Under the pieces are notes generated by a model, which was not told the origin of the DNA, made no database searches, and was given only the letters and a program-made list of their open reading frames with translations. A stretch of DNA of 64,000 bases from Ruminococcus sp. (lineage in GTDB: Bacteria > Bacillota_A > Clostridia > Oscillospirales > Ruminococcaceae), in contig JAFVAN010000015.1 of NCBI GenBank assembly GCA_017480485.1, positions 96,863 to 160,862 on the forward strand, in the 5' to 3' direction. The position numbers and the translations under genes were made by a program. Of this stretch, positions 1 to 9,396 are shown in pieces. How positions within the stretch are numbered: position 1 is the first letter of the stretch; the number at the start of each line of letters is the position of its first letter.

Positions 1-122
1 GTGTTGGCGGCTTCAAGACTTTCCTCCAGCTCTCCCACGTCCACATAGCCCTCGGAGGAGCTCTCCGAGCAGGCCGTCAGCGCCAACGCCGCCGCAAGCA
101 CAAAAGCTTTTATGTATCTCAT
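1..122 (-). CDS. Lipoprotein, N-terminal fragment (runs off the window)
   Basis: Only the first 40 or so codons are inside the window. The start at 122 follows a GGAGG ribosome site seven bases upstream. The product begins MRYIKAFVLAAALALTACSE, a classical lipoprotein signal with lipobox LTAC and lipidated Cys18, followed by an acidic, Ser-rich linker. It would be exported and anchored on the outer face of the membrane. Nothing remains from which to assign a function. Confidence 0.75.
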   Translation of the reverse strand, partial: MRYIKAFVLAAALALTACSESSSEGYVDVGELEESLEAAN

Positions 123-185
123 AAAAAAGGCCTCCTTTCCTTCTGTATATACAGACGCAAAAGGAGGGCTTACATTACACACAGA

Positions 186-219
186 CAAAAAAACGCCACC
201 GCGTTTCCACGATGGCGTT
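186..219 (-). terminator. Rho-independent terminator
   Basis: On the minus strand AACGCCA and TGGCGTT (192-198 and 213-219) form a 7-bp stem followed by a T run. It lies just after the stop of the surface protein at 230-1417 and separates it from the lipoprotein gene. Confidence 0.8.
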
Positions 220-229
220 AGGGTGGTTT

Positions 230-1417
230 TTATTTCTTCTTTACGAACTGGTGGGACTCGACGTCATAGGACTCCTTGCTCTTGCGGCCAAGGATGATAA
301 ACAGCGCGGCCACCGCAAGCACGATGCCTGCCACAACTCCGATGACGATGAAGATGATGTTGCTGCCCGAGGAGGAAGAACCCGAATCTGCTGTGGAAGC
401 AGTGGTTGTCTCCTCGGCGGGGGCGGCTGCGGCCTTTGTGGTGGTTGTCTCTGCCTTCGATCCCTCTACGGACTCGGCCTCTTCCTCGGAGGAATCGCTC
501 TCCTCCTCGGCAACGTAGTGGTTGCCGTCGGGCTTGCAGTTGGTGATGTACATACCCGTGCACTTTATCATTGCAGTGCCCGTGTCGCCCACGTTGATGG
601 CGCTGAGCTTTGTGAAGTCTGCGGTGCCGTAGGCCTCGATCATATCAACATAGTTGAACACGGCGTAGCCCTCGCCCAGCTCGGCGGGAGCCACCTTGGC
701 CCAAACCTTGCCGCCGTCGTTCATTGGGGTGTCGGGGTCCTCCCAGCTCTGGAGGATGAGCTCCAGAGGAGAGGTCTCAAGGTCCTCGGCGTCGGTCTCG
801 AAGTTTACGATCACCTTGGAGCTGGTGGTCATTCTGGAGGCGTCAAAGACGGTGTATTCCGCAGTGAGGCTCTGGCCCCAGTTGGTGCTTTCCTTTGCAG
901 AGGAGGCGTCGATGGAAACGGGTGTGGTGCTGTCGGCGACCTCTTCGCGGGAGACGGCGTCCTTGATCACGACGCTGCTGCACTTGATCTCTCCGCCGCC
1001 GTTGGCATAAACAGCGATCTCGTAAACAGGCGAGAAGTCAACGCTGCCCAAGGCCTTGATGAGCTCTGTATGCTCGGCGGTGGCCACGCCGTCGCCGAAG
1101 GTGGCGGGGATGACCTCGCAGGTGGCGGGCTCTCCGGCGCCGCCGTTGGCGTCGCTGTCGCTGTTCCAGTAGGTGAGCACCAGCTTTACGGGGCTCTCCG
1201 CAGCGCCCTCTCCGCCCTCATAGTTGATGGTGATGGAGGTGGAGTTTGAGATCTGCACAGGCGAGAATTTCGCCTGCGGGATAACGTAGGACACGCCCTC
1301 TGAGGTAGACTTGGAGGTGCTGGATTTCACCTCGATATCCTCTGCCGAGGCACTCATGGCGAAGGCCGAAACAGCCAGCACGGCGCCCGCAAGGATGGAT
1401 AATATTTTCTTTATCAT
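230..1417 (-). CDS. Secreted, C-terminally membrane-anchored protein with duplicated beta-rich domain
   Basis: 395 aa. The start at 1417 gives a signal peptide (MIKKILSILAGAVLAVSAF, cleavage near ASA-ED) and follows a plausible ribosome site and a good promoter; longer readings would begin upstream of that promoter. Two similar domains of about 115 residues follow (about 35-160 and 175-300), each beta-rich and containing a Trp-containing LxLxxW stretch and a matching VAxFxxVDMIEAYG / VATAEHTELIKALG segment, so the protein arose by internal duplication. Then come an acidic Ser/Glu/Thr/Pro linker, one transmembrane helix (IIFIVIGVVAGIVLAVAALF) and a short basic tail. That is a type I anchored surface protein. 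The fold suggests a carbohydrate-binding-like module, but this is inference and I do not recognise the family. Confidence 0.75.
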   Translation of the reverse strand: MIKKILSILAGAVLAVSAFAMSASAEDIEVKSSTSKSTSEGVSYVIPQAKFSPVQISNSTSITINYEGGEGAAESPVKLVLTYWNSDSDANGGAGEPATCEVIPATFGDGVATAEHTELIKALGSVDFSPVYEIAVYANGGGEIKCSSVVIKDAVSREEVADSTTPVSIDASSAKESTNWGQSLTAEYTVFDASRMTTSSKVIVNFETDAEDLETSPLELILQSWEDPDTPMNDGGKVWAKVAPAELGEGYAVFNYVDMIEAYGTADFTKLSAINVGDTGTAMIKCTGMYITNCKPDGNHYVAEEESDSSEEEAESVEGSKAETTTTKAAAAPAEETTTASTADSGSSSSGSNIIFIVIGVVAGIVLAVAALFIILGRKSKESYDVESHQFVKKK

Positions 1418-1463
1418 AAGCTTGATCTCCTTTGTCTGAGATGGATATACTTCTATGTAGTAA

Positions 1464-1492
1464 ATTATAGCACACCCCCGAAAAACAGTCAA
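1464..1492 (-). promoter_or_regulatory. Sigma-A promoter for the gene at 230-1417
   Basis: Minus strand TTGACT, 17-base spacer, TATAAT, with extended -10 TGC immediately upstream of the -10 box. Confidence 0.8.
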
Positions 1493-1634
1493 TTTCGCTA
1501 TATGGAGAAAAAAAGCCCGTTTTCCGCCCTCAAGTAGTAAAAACCTACAAATTATAAAATATTTATTAAAATATATTGCACAAAAAAAGACGCCCTTCTT
1601 TGTATATATCGACAACATCCAAGATATACAAACA

Positions 1635-1661
1635 GGCCCGAAAGCTGCTTGCTCTCGGGCC
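1635..1661 (-). terminator. Terminator after the cellobiose phosphorylase operon
   Basis: Minus-strand stem GGCCCGA/TCGGGCC with a 13-base loop followed by a T-rich stretch, 14 bases past the stop codon of the phosphorylase gene. Confidence 0.75.
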
Positions 1662-1674
1662 CGTGATATCAATA

Positions 1675-4128
1675 TCAGCCGAGGACTACCTCTACCTCGT
1701 GCTCTGTGCCTGCCTCAAATACGGGCAGAACATTTCCGTTGATCTTGACACCGTCAACAACTACGCTCTTGACACCCTTGCTGATGTGGTCGGGGTTCTT
1801 GAAGGTGATGTTGTAGGTGTTGCCGCGGAACTTTCTGGTAAGCTTGTAGCCGTCCCAAGCCTCGGGGATGGCGGGGTCTACCTTGAGGCCGTTGTAATCG
1901 GGGATGATGCCGAGGATGTACTGGGAGATAGCCACGAAGTTCCAGGAGGCTGTACCTGTCAGCCAGCTGTTCTTGGCCTCGCCGTGTCTCTTGGCGTCCT
2001 TGCCCGCGATCATCTGGGCGTAAACATAGGGCTCGGTCCTGTGCAGGTCGGAGATATCCTCAAGATATGCGGGAGCGATCTTGGAGTAATACTCGAAGGC
2101 CTGATCGCCGCGGCCGATAGCTGCCTCGGCGCAGATTATCCAAGCGTTGTTGTGGCAGAAGATACCTGCGTTCTCCTTGTAGCCTGCGGGGTAGGTCGAG
2201 ATCTCGCCGTACTCCTTGTAATACCTTGTGAAGGCGGGGTTGTTGAGCACCAGACCGTACTTGGAGTCCAGATACTTCTTCACGCTGTTCATGGTGAGGA
2301 TGTCCTTGCCGCTCTCCTTGCCGAGGCCGCCCATTACGGCGAAGCCCTGAGGCTCGATGAAGATCTTGCCCTCCTCGTTCTCGTGAGAGCCCACCTTCTT
2401 GCCGAAGTCGTCGTAGGCGCGGAGGAACCACTCGCCGTCCCAGCCGTACTCCATGGTGTTCTTGTTCATCTTGTCGATCTCGGCCTGGGCCTTGGCGGCC
2501 TCGTCCTCAAGTCCCTTGTACTTGCAGAGGGCAACGTACTCGGGTCCGATGAAGCTCATCATAGCAGCTACCATTACGGACTCTGCGATCTGGCTGAACT
2601 TCTTCTCGCCGTACTTGGGAGAGGTGTAGGTCTGGAAGCTCTCGCCGGGGGTGTCGGAATGGCAGGAGAGGTTCAGGCAGTCGTTCCAGTCGGCTCTCAT
2701 TGCAAGAGGCAGTCCGTGAGGACCAACGCAGCCTGCAACGTGCCAGAAGCTCATTTTCAGGTGGTGCATCATGCTCTGAGCCTTGCTCTCGTCGTTGTCG
2801 TAGGGCACCTGCTCGTCCAGAATACTGTAGTCGCCTGTTTCCTTTATGTACTGTGCGGTGGAGAGGATCATCCACAGCGGGTCATCGGAGAAGTCGCCGC
2901 CGATGGCGTCGTTGCCCTTCTTGGTAAGGGGCTGATACTGGTGATAGCAGCCGCCGTCCTCGAACTGAGTAGCGGCAAGGTCAAGGATACGCTCTCTTGC
3001 TCTGTCGGGGATCTGGTGAACGAAGCCCAGCAGATCCTGATTGGAATCGCGGAAGCCCATGCCGCGGCCGATGCCGCTCTCGAAGTAGGAGGCGGAGCGG
3101 GACATATTGAAGGTCACCATGCACTGATACTGGTTCCAGATATTTACCATTCTGTTGAGCTTGTCGTCAGCGGTCTCAACATGGTACTGAGACAGCAGGC
3201 CGTTCCAGTATTCCTTCAGCTCTGCCAGAGCCTTGTCGGCCTTCTCGGCGGTGTTCATGGCCTCGATCATCTCATAGGCCTTCTGCTTGTTCATGGAGCC
3301 GTCGGCGTTCCACTTGTTCTCGCCGTTCTCAACATAGCCAAGCAGGAACACAAGGCTCTTCTCCTCGCCTGCGGCAAGGGTGATCTCCAGACAGTGAGAG
3401 GCAACGGGGCTCCAGCCGTCGGCAACGGAGTTCTGAGGCTTGCCCTCGAAGACTGTGCCGGGGTTTGCAAAGCCGTTGTAGATGCCGCCCATGAAGGTCT
3501 CTCTGTCGGTATCAAAGCCTGCGATATCGGCATTTACGGTGTAGAAGGCAAAGTGGTCGCGGCGCTCCTTGTACTCGGTCTTGTGGAAGATAGTGGAGCC
3601 CTCGATCTCTACCTCGCCTGTGTTGAAGTTTCTCTGGAAGTTCTCGCCGTCGTCGCTGGCGTTCCAGAGGCACCACTCGAGGAAGGAGAAGAGCTTGAAG
3701 CTCTTGGGCTTGTCGGAGGTGTTCTTGAGCACCATCTTCTGGACCTCGCCGTTGAAGTTCTGGGGAACGAAGAAGCTCACCTCTGCGGAGAGGCCGTTCT
3801 TTTCGCCCTTGATAACGGTGTAGCCGATGCCGTGACGGCAGGAATAGCTGTCCAGTTCGGTCTTTACAGGGCTCCAGCCGGGGGACCATACGCACTCGCC
3901 GTCGTTGATGTAGAAATACTTTCCACCCATATCAACGGGAACGTTGTTGTAGCGGTAGCGGGTGATCCTCCTGAGGCGGGCGTCCTTGAAGAAGCTGTAG
4001 CCGCCTGCGGTGTTGGAGATGAGCGAGAAGAACTCCTGTGTGCCCAGATAGTTGATCCAGGGATAGGGAGTTCTCGGGTTGGTGATGACGTACTCCTTGT
4101 TTACGTCATCAAAGAAACCGAATTTCAT
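1675..4128 (-). CDS. Cellobiose phosphorylase (GH94)
   Basis: 817 aa, the usual length for cellobiose (not cellodextrin) phosphorylase. It phosphorolyses intracellular cellobiose to alpha-glucose 1-phosphate and glucose, saving one ATP over hydrolysis. Seen: N-terminal [20 protein letters not shown] typical of the family, substrate-loop region [20 protein letters not shown], the catalytic acid in [11 protein letters not shown], and the phosphate-site region [12 protein letters not shown]. The start at 4128 follows AAGGTGG; a start six codons earlier has no ribosome site. It is third in a minus-strand operon behind aldose epimerase and a small membrane protein, which fits: the epimerase supplies or clears the sugar anomer. 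No cellobiose transporter is adjacent. Confidence 0.95.
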   Translation of the reverse strand: MKFGFFDDVNKEYVITNPRTPYPWINYLGTQEFFSLISNTAGGYSFFKDARLRRITRYRYNNVPVDMGGKYFYINDGECVWSPGWSPVKTELDSYSCRHGIGYTVIKGEKNGLSAEVSFFVPQNFNGEVQKMVLKNTSDKPKSFKLFSFLEWCLWNASDDGENFQRNFNTGEVEIEGSTIFHKTEYKERRDHFAFYTVNADIAGFDTDRETFMGGIYNGFANPGTVFEGKPQNSVADGWSPVASHCLEITLAAGEEKSLVFLLGYVENGENKWNADGSMNKQKAYEMIEAMNTAEKADKALAELKEYWNGLLSQYHVETADDKLNRMVNIWNQYQCMVTFNMSRSASYFESGIGRGMGFRDSNQDLLGFVHQIPDRARERILDLAATQFEDGGCYHQYQPLTKKGNDAIGGDFSDDPLWMILSTAQYIKETGDYSILDEQVPYDNDESKAQSMMHHLKMSFWHVAGCVGPHGLPLAMRADWNDCLNLSCHSDTPGESFQTYTSPKYGEKKFSQIAESVMVAAMMSFIGPEYVALCKYKGLEDEAAKAQAEIDKMNKNTMEYGWDGEWFLRAYDDFGKKVGSHENEEGKIFIEPQGFAVMGGLGKESGKDILTMNSVKKYLDSKYGLVLNNPAFTRYYKEYGEISTYPAGYKENAGIFCHNNAWIICAEAAIGRGDQAFEYYSKIAPAYLEDISDLHRTEPYVYAQMIAGKDAKRHGEAKNSWLTGTASWNFVAISQYILGIIPDYNGLKVDPAIPEAWDGYKLTRKFRGNTYNITFKNPDHISKGVKSVVVDGVKINGNVLPVFEAGTEHEVEVVLG

Positions 4129-4188
4129 AGAAATTCCACCTTTCATGAGTTATGTATAAAAATTTATTTTCATAAATTAATACCGGAT

Positions 4189-4890
4189 TTACTTGAAGCC
4201 GACGCTGTCGTAGATCACCGAATGCTGGAAATAAGTCACCTCTATGGGAGTGCCGTAGAGCGCTGGGTCCGCAAAGTCGGTGTATTCGGCCTCCTGTATC
4301 AAGCGCCATGTGCGGGAGGATGCCCGCTCGTTGAGCGCCTCGCCGCCCGAGAGCTCGTCAAACTTATCCCGAGGGATGACCAGCACGATGCTGTCGGAGG
4401 TCCCTGCCTCGTCAAAGGCCAGTATGCAGTCGCTGCCGCGGGTGCAGAGGACGTATTTCTCCACAGTCACGGTGCGGGGGTTTTTGAGCTCGTAGTTTAT
4501 ATTGCTCACTGCCTTGGCGGAGCCGAACAGCGTAAAGCCTATTATCACGGCCGCTCCCACGGTGAATATCAGCTGATACACAGAGCTGCGCCTGCCTCTC
4601 CATGTCTTGAAGCATACTATTATAAAAATAACAGCAAAGAGCGTTGCGACAAGCAGAGCGGTGACATTTGTGTGCATAAAGCGCTCGACAGTGGCTCTGC
4701 CGCCCAGCAGGTCTGCGCCTTTCAGGGACTCGCGCCTCAGCCAGCCTATCAGCAGGCTCGGCAGGGCAAAGACCGCAAATATGGCTGCCCACTTTTTCTT
4801 TTCCTCGTTCTGCTCGTGCAGGCCCGCAGCCTCAGCGACTGCGTCCGTGGCGACGTGCCTTATGATCTCTCCGCCTATGCCGAACGGCAT
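4189..4890 (-). CDS. Small membrane protein of unknown function
   Basis: 233 aa, start at 4890 after GGGAGGA. It has a cytosolic N-terminus, a first hydrophobic segment (WAAIFAVFALPSLLIGWL, about 34-51), a second (TNVTALLVATLFAVIFIIVC) and a third (SVYQLIFTVGAAVIIGFTLF), then a hydrophilic C-terminal domain of about 110 residues with beta-rich pattern. I do not recognise a family. It lies 28 bases after the aldose epimerase and 60 bases before cellobiose phosphorylase on the same strand, so co-transcription is likely, but nothing in its sequence indicates transport or catalysis. Confidence 0.75.
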   Translation of the reverse strand: MPFGIGGEIIRHVATDAVAEAAGLHEQNEEKKKWAAIFAVFALPSLLIGWLRRESLKGADLLGGRATVERFMHTNVTALLVATLFAVIFIIVCFKTWRGRRSSVYQLIFTVGAAVIIGFTLFGSAKAVSNINYELKNPRTVTVEKYVLCTRGSDCILAFDEAGTSDSIVLVIPRDKFDELSGGEALNERASSRTWRLIQEAEYTDFADPALYGTPIEVTYFQHSVIYDSVGFK

Positions 4891-4918
4891 CCTCTATTCC
4901 TCCCAACAGCCTTTTATG

Positions 4919-5932
4919 TTATGCCAGCGTAAAGAACCTCTGTCTGCACTCGAAGCTCTCGCCCTTTTTGAGCTCCTTATGGCCCGAGACCTCGGGCTTG
5001 AGGCCGAGGTTTGCGGCATTTATCATGGCGGTCATGGGCTCGGGGCAGAAATAGCCGTTGCCGCCCCGGTCGTTCCACATATTCCAGAATTTATATTCCT
5101 TCGACACCTCGTTGCAGACCCGCTTGCCTGTGGACTTGTCCGTTACGGTAACGCCGTAGAAGGGCTTGCCGTCAAGCTCTCCCTCGACTGCGGTGTACAT
5201 ATCGTTGCTTATCTGGTGCAGCACAGGGCGCATGGAGCCGTTCTTATAGCGCATATCCTTGTATGTAAGAGGCAGCAGCTCCTCGGTAGGCAGGCAGCGC
5301 TCATTGAGCTCGCACTTCTCGCCGATGGGAACGGTAAGGCGCAGGCCCGTCTGCTTGCCGCCGGGTGTCATGGGGGCGTTCATGCAGGTGTGGGTGCAAA
5401 GAGACACAGGCAGCCGCTTGTCCGAAAGGTTCTCGAGGGTAAGGGTCTGCACCAATCCCTCGGCCTCCGAGAGCTCGTACTTATAGGTCAGCCTGAAATC
5501 CACAGGGAAGCAGGAATACATCTCGTCATCCTTGCCGAAGGTATAGGTGGTGATGCAGACGGCCTTGTCGCCCTGCACCTCCGCCAGCTCCAGCTTGTGA
5601 GCGCGCTTGTGGGCCCAGCCGTGGATGTGGTTGCCGAACAGGGTCTCGTTCACGGGCAGGTGATAGGTGGCGTCGCCGGTCTTGAGCACGCCGCCGTCAA
5701 AGCGGTTGGGCAGATAGAGGGTAGGCAGGCCCCAGATCTCCCGGGCCTTGTTGTACTGCGCCAGCGTGCAGGCCTCGGAATAGCGGAAGACCTCGATATC
5801 GTTTTCTGTATCGAAGAGCCTGAGGACGCTGCTGCCCGTCAGCGGCGAGATCACGGCGAAATACCTTCCCGCCTCCAGCCTTACACAGTCGATGCCCTTG
5901 CACTTGAAAGCGGTATCTACCGAACAACCCAT
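4919..5932 (-). CDS. Aldose 1-epimerase family protein (mutarotase)
   Basis: 337 aa. Catalyses anomer interconversion of free aldoses. Two conserved His contexts are visible: HIHGWAH near residue 105 and the THTCMNAP region near 180, matching the two catalytic His of galactose-mutarotase folds. The general base Glu is less obvious; EKCELNERCLPTEELLPL and PEPMTAMINAAN are the expected C-terminal loops. The fold is a continuous beta sandwich with no signal peptide, so it is cytosolic. As first gene of the operon with cellobiose phosphorylase, a role in equilibrating glucose anomers released or consumed by that enzyme is reasonable inference. Confidence 0.85.
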   Translation of the reverse strand: MGCSVDTAFKCKGIDCVRLEAGRYFAVISPLTGSSVLRLFDTENDIEVFRYSEACTLAQYNKAREIWGLPTLYLPNRFDGGVLKTGDATYHLPVNETLFGNHIHGWAHKRAHKLELAEVQGDKAVCITTYTFGKDDEMYSCFPVDFRLTYKYELSEAEGLVQTLTLENLSDKRLPVSLCTHTCMNAPMTPGGKQTGLRLTVPIGEKCELNERCLPTEELLPLTYKDMRYKNGSMRPVLHQISNDMYTAVEGELDGKPFYGVTVTDKSTGKRVCNEVSKEYKFWNMWNDRGGNGYFCPEPMTAMINAANLGLKPEVSGHKELKKGESFECRQRFFTLA

Positions 5933-5982
5933 ATATATACAACTCCTTTTTCAGATATTACTCATATATTACATATATATCA

Positions 5983-6011
5983 ATTATAACATATTCGGCC
6001 ATGGATGTCCA
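5983..6011 (-). promoter_or_regulatory. Promoter of the epimerase/cellobiose phosphorylase operon
   Basis: Minus-strand TGGACA, 17-base spacer ending TGT, TATAAT. The 5' leader to the start codon is about 45 bases and AT-rich, with an AAGGAG ribosome site. Confidence 0.75.
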
Positions 6012-6042
6012 GTCTTTTTTATTATTTTTTTATAAAATTTGG

Positions 6043-6074
6043 GCAAAAAAAAGGCAGGACACGATGCCCTGCGA
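6043..6074 (-). terminator. Terminator-like hairpin, minus strand
   Basis: Minus-strand stem GCAGG/CCTGC, extended through a paired inner segment, followed by eight Ts. No minus-strand gene ends close by: the nearest upstream is the DUF378 gene that stops at 6655. It may end that transcript after a long 3' region or belong to an RNA I cannot recognise. Confidence 0.6.
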
Positions 6075-6600
6075 AAACAAAATGAAAAAAACTATGTGTA
6101 GAACAAAAGAAAGGAGACAACAAAACGGATGTAAGTCAAACATATAGTTTGTGCTTAACACCATAATCATTATAATATTTTCACATATAAATGTCAAGAA
6201 GCAACACGGAAATTTAAAATTTCGCAATGCTTTTTCGGCGCATTGTACAAAGGCGCGGGGCGCTTTATGGACAATTCACATAAAAACAGGCCCGTTTATG
6301 TCGGAAACGAAAAAATTTCACCCCTAAAACATTTGATTATCAATAAGCCATCACGAAACGCCCACGAAAACCCCGAAAACCGAAAAAGGGGACAGGAGCA
6401 GTGCAATTTTCTTCTACAGGCTAATAATCTACCACCCTCCGCCGCTGCGCGGCAGAGGACGCGGTGCCCGAAATGCTATGTACCCCTGCGGCGCGGGGAA
6501 AGGAAGCCGCAGGGCCGCGGCTTCCATGCAGTCCCCATCGGGCGGAAGGGCAGGCTCAGGCGACTCCCCTTCCTCGCGCCGCAGAGAAAGCGCCGAAGGC
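6075..6600. other. Long intergenic region without a supported gene
   Basis: About 580 bases between the epimerase operon and the DUF378 gene. The left half (6075-6420) is AT-rich with no convincing ribosome site or reading frame. The right half switches abruptly to a GC-rich block with several short palindromes (for example around 6440 and 6490) that leads into a heptamer-armed repeat. It resembles eroded repeat copies like those elsewhere in the window. Confidence 0.5.
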
Positions 6601-6660
6601 GCCCCTTCTCTTGCCTCTTGCCTCTAAAAGCGAAGCGCTCTTGCCTCTAGAGGCTCAGAG
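6601..6660. repeat. Heptamer-armed palindrome, family F (copy F1)
   Basis: Two TTGCCTC heptamers, a core AGCGAAGCGCT hairpin, then TTGCCTC and an AGAGG end. It overlaps the last codon of the DUF378 gene. Other copies: 10260, 29117, 47611. Confidence 0.75.
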
Positions 6661-6873
6661 GTCGTGCTGGCGCGATTCGATGAGCTCGCTGTCCTTGAAA
6701 AACAGCGAGATGCACCAGATGGCCGAAACTGCCACGAGCACATAAACTATCCTGCTGAGGATGGCGGTGGGGCCGCCGAAGAGGAAGGCGACAAGGTCGA
6801 ACTCGAAAAGCCCCACAAGGCCCCAGTTCACGCCGCCGACTACCAGCAGGAAAAGAGCTATCCTGTCAAGCAT
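6655..6873 (-). CDS. DUF378 family membrane protein
   Basis: 72 aa, start at 6873 after AAAGGAG. Two transmembrane helices. The N-terminal LFLLVVGGVNWGLVGLF is the hallmark of the small DUF378 (YuzA-like) family, whose function is unknown. The C-terminus is short and hydrophilic. The stop codon lies inside a family F repeat. The gene is monocistronic on the minus strand, divergent from the zinc-ribbon gene at 7113. Confidence 0.85.
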   Translation of the reverse strand: MLDRIALFLLVVGGVNWGLVGLFEFDLVAFLFGGPTAILSRIVYVLVAVSAIWCISLFFKDSELIESRQHDL

Positions 6874-6992
6874 GGTGATCTCTCCTTTCACGAGAAACGT
6901 TTTTTCTTTAAGACGTCTTGCGTCCCGTGGTGTTATTATTGCCCGAGAACGAGGGATTATTCAGCGCCGCGAGAAAAATTACGAAAAAGCGG

Positions 6993-7021
6993 TTGACAAA
7001 TTGTTAAAAATAAATTATCAT
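6993..7021 (+). promoter_or_regulatory. Probable promoter of the zinc-ribbon gene
   Basis: TTGACA, 17-base AT-rich spacer, TATCAT. The leader of about 85 bases ends in a strong AAGGAGG ribosome site. Confidence 0.65.
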
Positions 7022-7112
7022 ATAAATGAATATATCATATGGTATATCCGAACAACAAAAAACGACACGGCACAGATGGATCTGCGCCGTGCACTGATAA
7101 GGAGGAAACCAG

Positions 7113-8732
7113 ATGTTTTGCAGAAAATGCGGAAACAGACTGCCCGACGACTCGGTCTTCTGCCCTGCCTGCGGCCAGAGCGTGAATGAAGCACCTAAGC
7201 CCGTGAGCGAGGTCGCGCCCACGATATACGAGCCGCGTACGGCGCCCGAGCAGACCGAGAACGGAAATATTGTCTTTGAGTCTCCCAAAGCGGCTCCCGT
7301 TCTGGCCGAGGCGCCATACATCCGTCCCGAGAGCTACGAGCCCGCCCCTGCCGCAGCAGCCCCTGCGGCCGCTGTAAAGGTAAAGAAGCGCTCGCCCATC
7401 AAGGCGATAGTGCTGATACTGGCGGCGCTGGTGCTGGTAGCGGCGATAGTATTCGTGCTGATGCGCTTTGTTTTCAGAAGGCCCGGCGACGCCATCGTTA
7501 CCGCCTTCGGAAAGACCCTCTCGGCCGACAGCTTCAAGGTGGAGGCGACCATCGAATACGACTACGAGGAGCTCTTTGATTTTCTCACCGACGTTATGGA
7601 TGAGGACCTTGAATACAAATCCGAGGATGAGATGAAGCAGCACATCGAGGACGAGTACGGCTACATCGTTGACGAGTGGAAGACCACAGCCTACGGCGCA
7701 GTAAGCGGCAAGGAGCAGGATTTTGTGGTCTATGCCCAGATCGCAGAGATGTGCCAGTTCCGCTTCGACGAGGACTACATTGAGCTGAAGCTTGGCAACG
7801 CCTACCTTGAGGGCCGCGGCATCGAGACCCAAGAGGAAAAGGAAAAGACCAAGGGCGATATCAAGGACATTTTCGACATGGTATCCTCCAGAGACATCGC
7901 CAATGGCGTGAAGGACAACAAGGAAATAAACTCCGACCTTAAAAAGTATTTCGCCAAGAACTACGATCAGGCCCCTCTGGTGCTGGCGGAGCTCTTGAAC
8001 GACACCGACGCCAAGTACATCAAGGACTATGAAAAGAGCGGCAGCTCCTATTCCTACACAATAGATATCTTCAAGTTCCTGCGGGCGGTGGAAAAGAACA
8101 AGACCCTCAAATGCACCGACGAATTCAGCGAGATGCTGGACGACATGGAGGAGGAGCTGGACGAAGAGGGCATCCAGGACCTGCAGTGCAAGCTGACTGT
8201 CTCCACCAGCTGGGGCCGCCTTGACACCATCGAGGTCACCCCCATCATCGAGGACTATCAGCCCGTGACCACCACGGTAAGGTTCTACGACTACAACAAG
8301 GTAAAGAGCGATGACCTGGAGATGCAGGACTTTGACGGCGACTTCGACCCGATCCTGACGCCCTCTATCATTGAATACAAGGAAAAGAGCGACCTGAGAG
8401 AGGCCAACAGCATGGCAAAGGCCGTTTACACCGAGATCAATAACACTCTCTCATGGTATTACTACAACCAGTCCTATAAGTACAAGAGGTTCGGCAAGAA
8501 GCTTTCGGAATACGACAGGTATGACAACGTTCAGGACAGCGCAGTCGAGGCGATGCTCTGGTATATAGATGAGGACGAGATGAACGATTATTATGTATTC
8601 TTCAGCACCAACAACGGCCAGTCTGCGAAGCTGGTACAGGTAAAGGGCCCCAACGGCATCGTTGGCCAGTACCCGAACCCGGCCTCCACTATCGACGAAG
8701 CCAAGGCCATCAAGATGTCCCCGGAGGACTGA
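7113..8732 (+). CDS. Zinc-ribbon, single-span membrane protein with large extracytoplasmic domain
   Basis: 539 aa, start after AAGGAGG. The N-terminus is a zinc ribbon (FCRKCGNRLP...FCPACG: two CxxC pairs, residues 2-25), followed by a Pro/Ala/Glu-rich cytosolic linker to about residue 90, a transmembrane helix (AIVLILAALVLVAAIVFVLM) and an extracytoplasmic region of more than 400 residues rich in Asp/Glu/Lys. Zinc-ribbon plus membrane plus outer-domain proteins are common in Clostridia and their function is not established. The outer region contains two segments of similar style (FGKTLSADSFKVEATIEYDY and a later SSYSYTIDIFKFLRAVE), like proteins that sample peptides or envelope, but that is only a guess. 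Confidence 0.8.
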   Translation: MFCRKCGNRLPDDSVFCPACGQSVNEAPKPVSEVAPTIYEPRTAPEQTENGNIVFESPKAAPVLAEAPYIRPESYEPAPAAAAPAAAVKVKKRSPIKAIVLILAALVLVAAIVFVLMRFVFRRPGDAIVTAFGKTLSADSFKVEATIEYDYEELFDFLTDVMDEDLEYKSEDEMKQHIEDEYGYIVDEWKTTAYGAVSGKEQDFVVYAQIAEMCQFRFDEDYIELKLGNAYLEGRGIETQEEKEKTKGDIKDIFDMVSSRDIANGVKDNKEINSDLKKYFAKNYDQAPLVLAELLNDTDAKYIKDYEKSGSSYSYTIDIFKFLRAVEKNKTLKCTDEFSEMLDDMEEELDEEGIQDLQCKLTVSTSWGRLDTIEVTPIIEDYQPVTTTVRFYDYNKVKSDDLEMQDFDGDFDPILTPSIIEYKEKSDLREANSMAKAVYTEINNTLSWYYYNQSYKYKRFGKKLSEYDRYDNVQDSAVEAMLWYIDEDEMNDYYVFFSTNNGQSAKLVQVKGPNGIVGQYPNPASTIDEAKAIKMSPED

Positions 8733-8746
8733 AACGCTGGCGCTCA

Positions 8747-8842
8747 GTGAATAGTGAATAATGAATAATGAATAGTTAAGGTATCGCCTGCGGCGATGAT
8801 TTAAAGTTTGCACAGCGGACGCCTTGACTATTCATTATTTTT
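8747..8842. repeat. Heptamer-armed palindrome, family A (copy A1)
   Basis: The left arm is four tandem heptamers of the form (G/A)TGAATA. The core is a TCGCC-TGC-GGCGA hairpin. The right arm is the complement (ACTATTCATTATT). The whole can fold into one long hairpin. A second copy with an almost identical core lies at 57904. Confidence 0.85.
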
Positions 8843-8853
8843 TTGAGATCGCT

Positions 8854-8881
8854 TGCACATTTTTTGGCGCTTCATTCGTAT
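8854..8881 (+). promoter_or_regulatory. Putative ECF-type promoter of the sigma factor operon
   Basis: GCACA at 8855, 17 bases, then CGTAT within TCATTCGTAT. The same GCACA-N17-CGTAT arrangement, with TCATTCGTAT identical, occurs at 10301-10328 in front of the ABC permease gene. That is the architecture of ECF sigma promoters (a -35 of the AAC type, about 16-17 bases, CGTA). No sigma-A boxes are evident. Confidence 0.6.
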
Positions 8882-8919
8882 GCACTGTGAGGGAGAATGG
8901 CCGAAAGGGGGGAACGCTT

Positions 8920-9396
8920 ATGGAAAGGCAGAGAGTGGCAAGGCTCTATGAGCTCTATGCCGACACCGTCACGCGGGCGGCCTGGCACTGCTGCGGAAGC
9001 CTGCACACCGCACAGGACTGCGCCGAGGAAGCGTTCCTGCGGCTCATGAAGCAGGAGGAGATAGAGGAGGCGCGGGCGCTGCCCTGGCTCATAAGAACGG
9101 CGGTCAACTGCGCCAAGGACGATATCAAGGCCTTTGAGCACAGCCGCACCGTGCCCCTTGACGAGGGCCTTGACAGCGAGACCGATGACCAAGCCCTGCT
9201 GGCAGAGCGGGCCGCCATGAGGGCCATGCTCTCGCTGGAGGAGCGGTACAGGCTGCCCCTCTATCTGCATCTGGCGGAGGGGTACACGATACTCGAGACC
9301 GCCCGCCTGCTGGGCAAGGGCTTCAACACCACGGCCTCGCTGATAAGGCGGGGGAAAAAGCTGCTGCGGGCGGCGTATGAAAGGGAGGGCTTCTGA
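8920..9396 (+). CDS. ECF-type RNA polymerase sigma factor
   Basis: 158 aa, start at 8920 after AAAGGGGGG. Region 2: RLYELYADTVTRAAWHCCGS with AQDCAEEAFLRLM. Region 4: LSLEERYRLPLYLHLAEGYT with helix-turn-helix ILETARLLGKGFNTTASLIRRGKKLL. It recruits RNA polymerase to a small regulon. The stop overlaps the start of the next gene (TGATG), whose product has a transmembrane helix and may be its anti-sigma partner. A shared promoter motif points to autoregulation and control of the ABC exporter downstream. Confidence 0.88.
   Translation: MERQRVARLYELYADTVTRAAWHCCGSLHTAQDCAEEAFLRLMKQEEIEEARALPWLIRTAVNCAKDDIKAFEHSRTVPLDEGLDSETDDQALLAERAAMRAMLSLEERYRLPLYLHLAEGYTILETARLLGKGFNTTASLIRRGKKLLRAAYEREGF

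Noticed and set aside
1576..4932. Very long plus-strand open frame opposite the cellobiose phosphorylase gene
   Set aside because: It is the complement of two convincing minus-strand genes with conserved motifs. Its product is compositionally odd (Val/Leu/Gly-rich) with no ribosome site; GC-rich codons leave the opposite strand free of stops.
4607..5989. Plus-strand open frame opposite the epimerase
   Set aside because: Antisense shadow of the epimerase and membrane-protein genes, no start signal.
6243..6650. Plus-strand open frame in the long intergenic region
   Set aside because: No ribosome site, changes composition halfway through, and the second half is repeat-like palindromic DNA.
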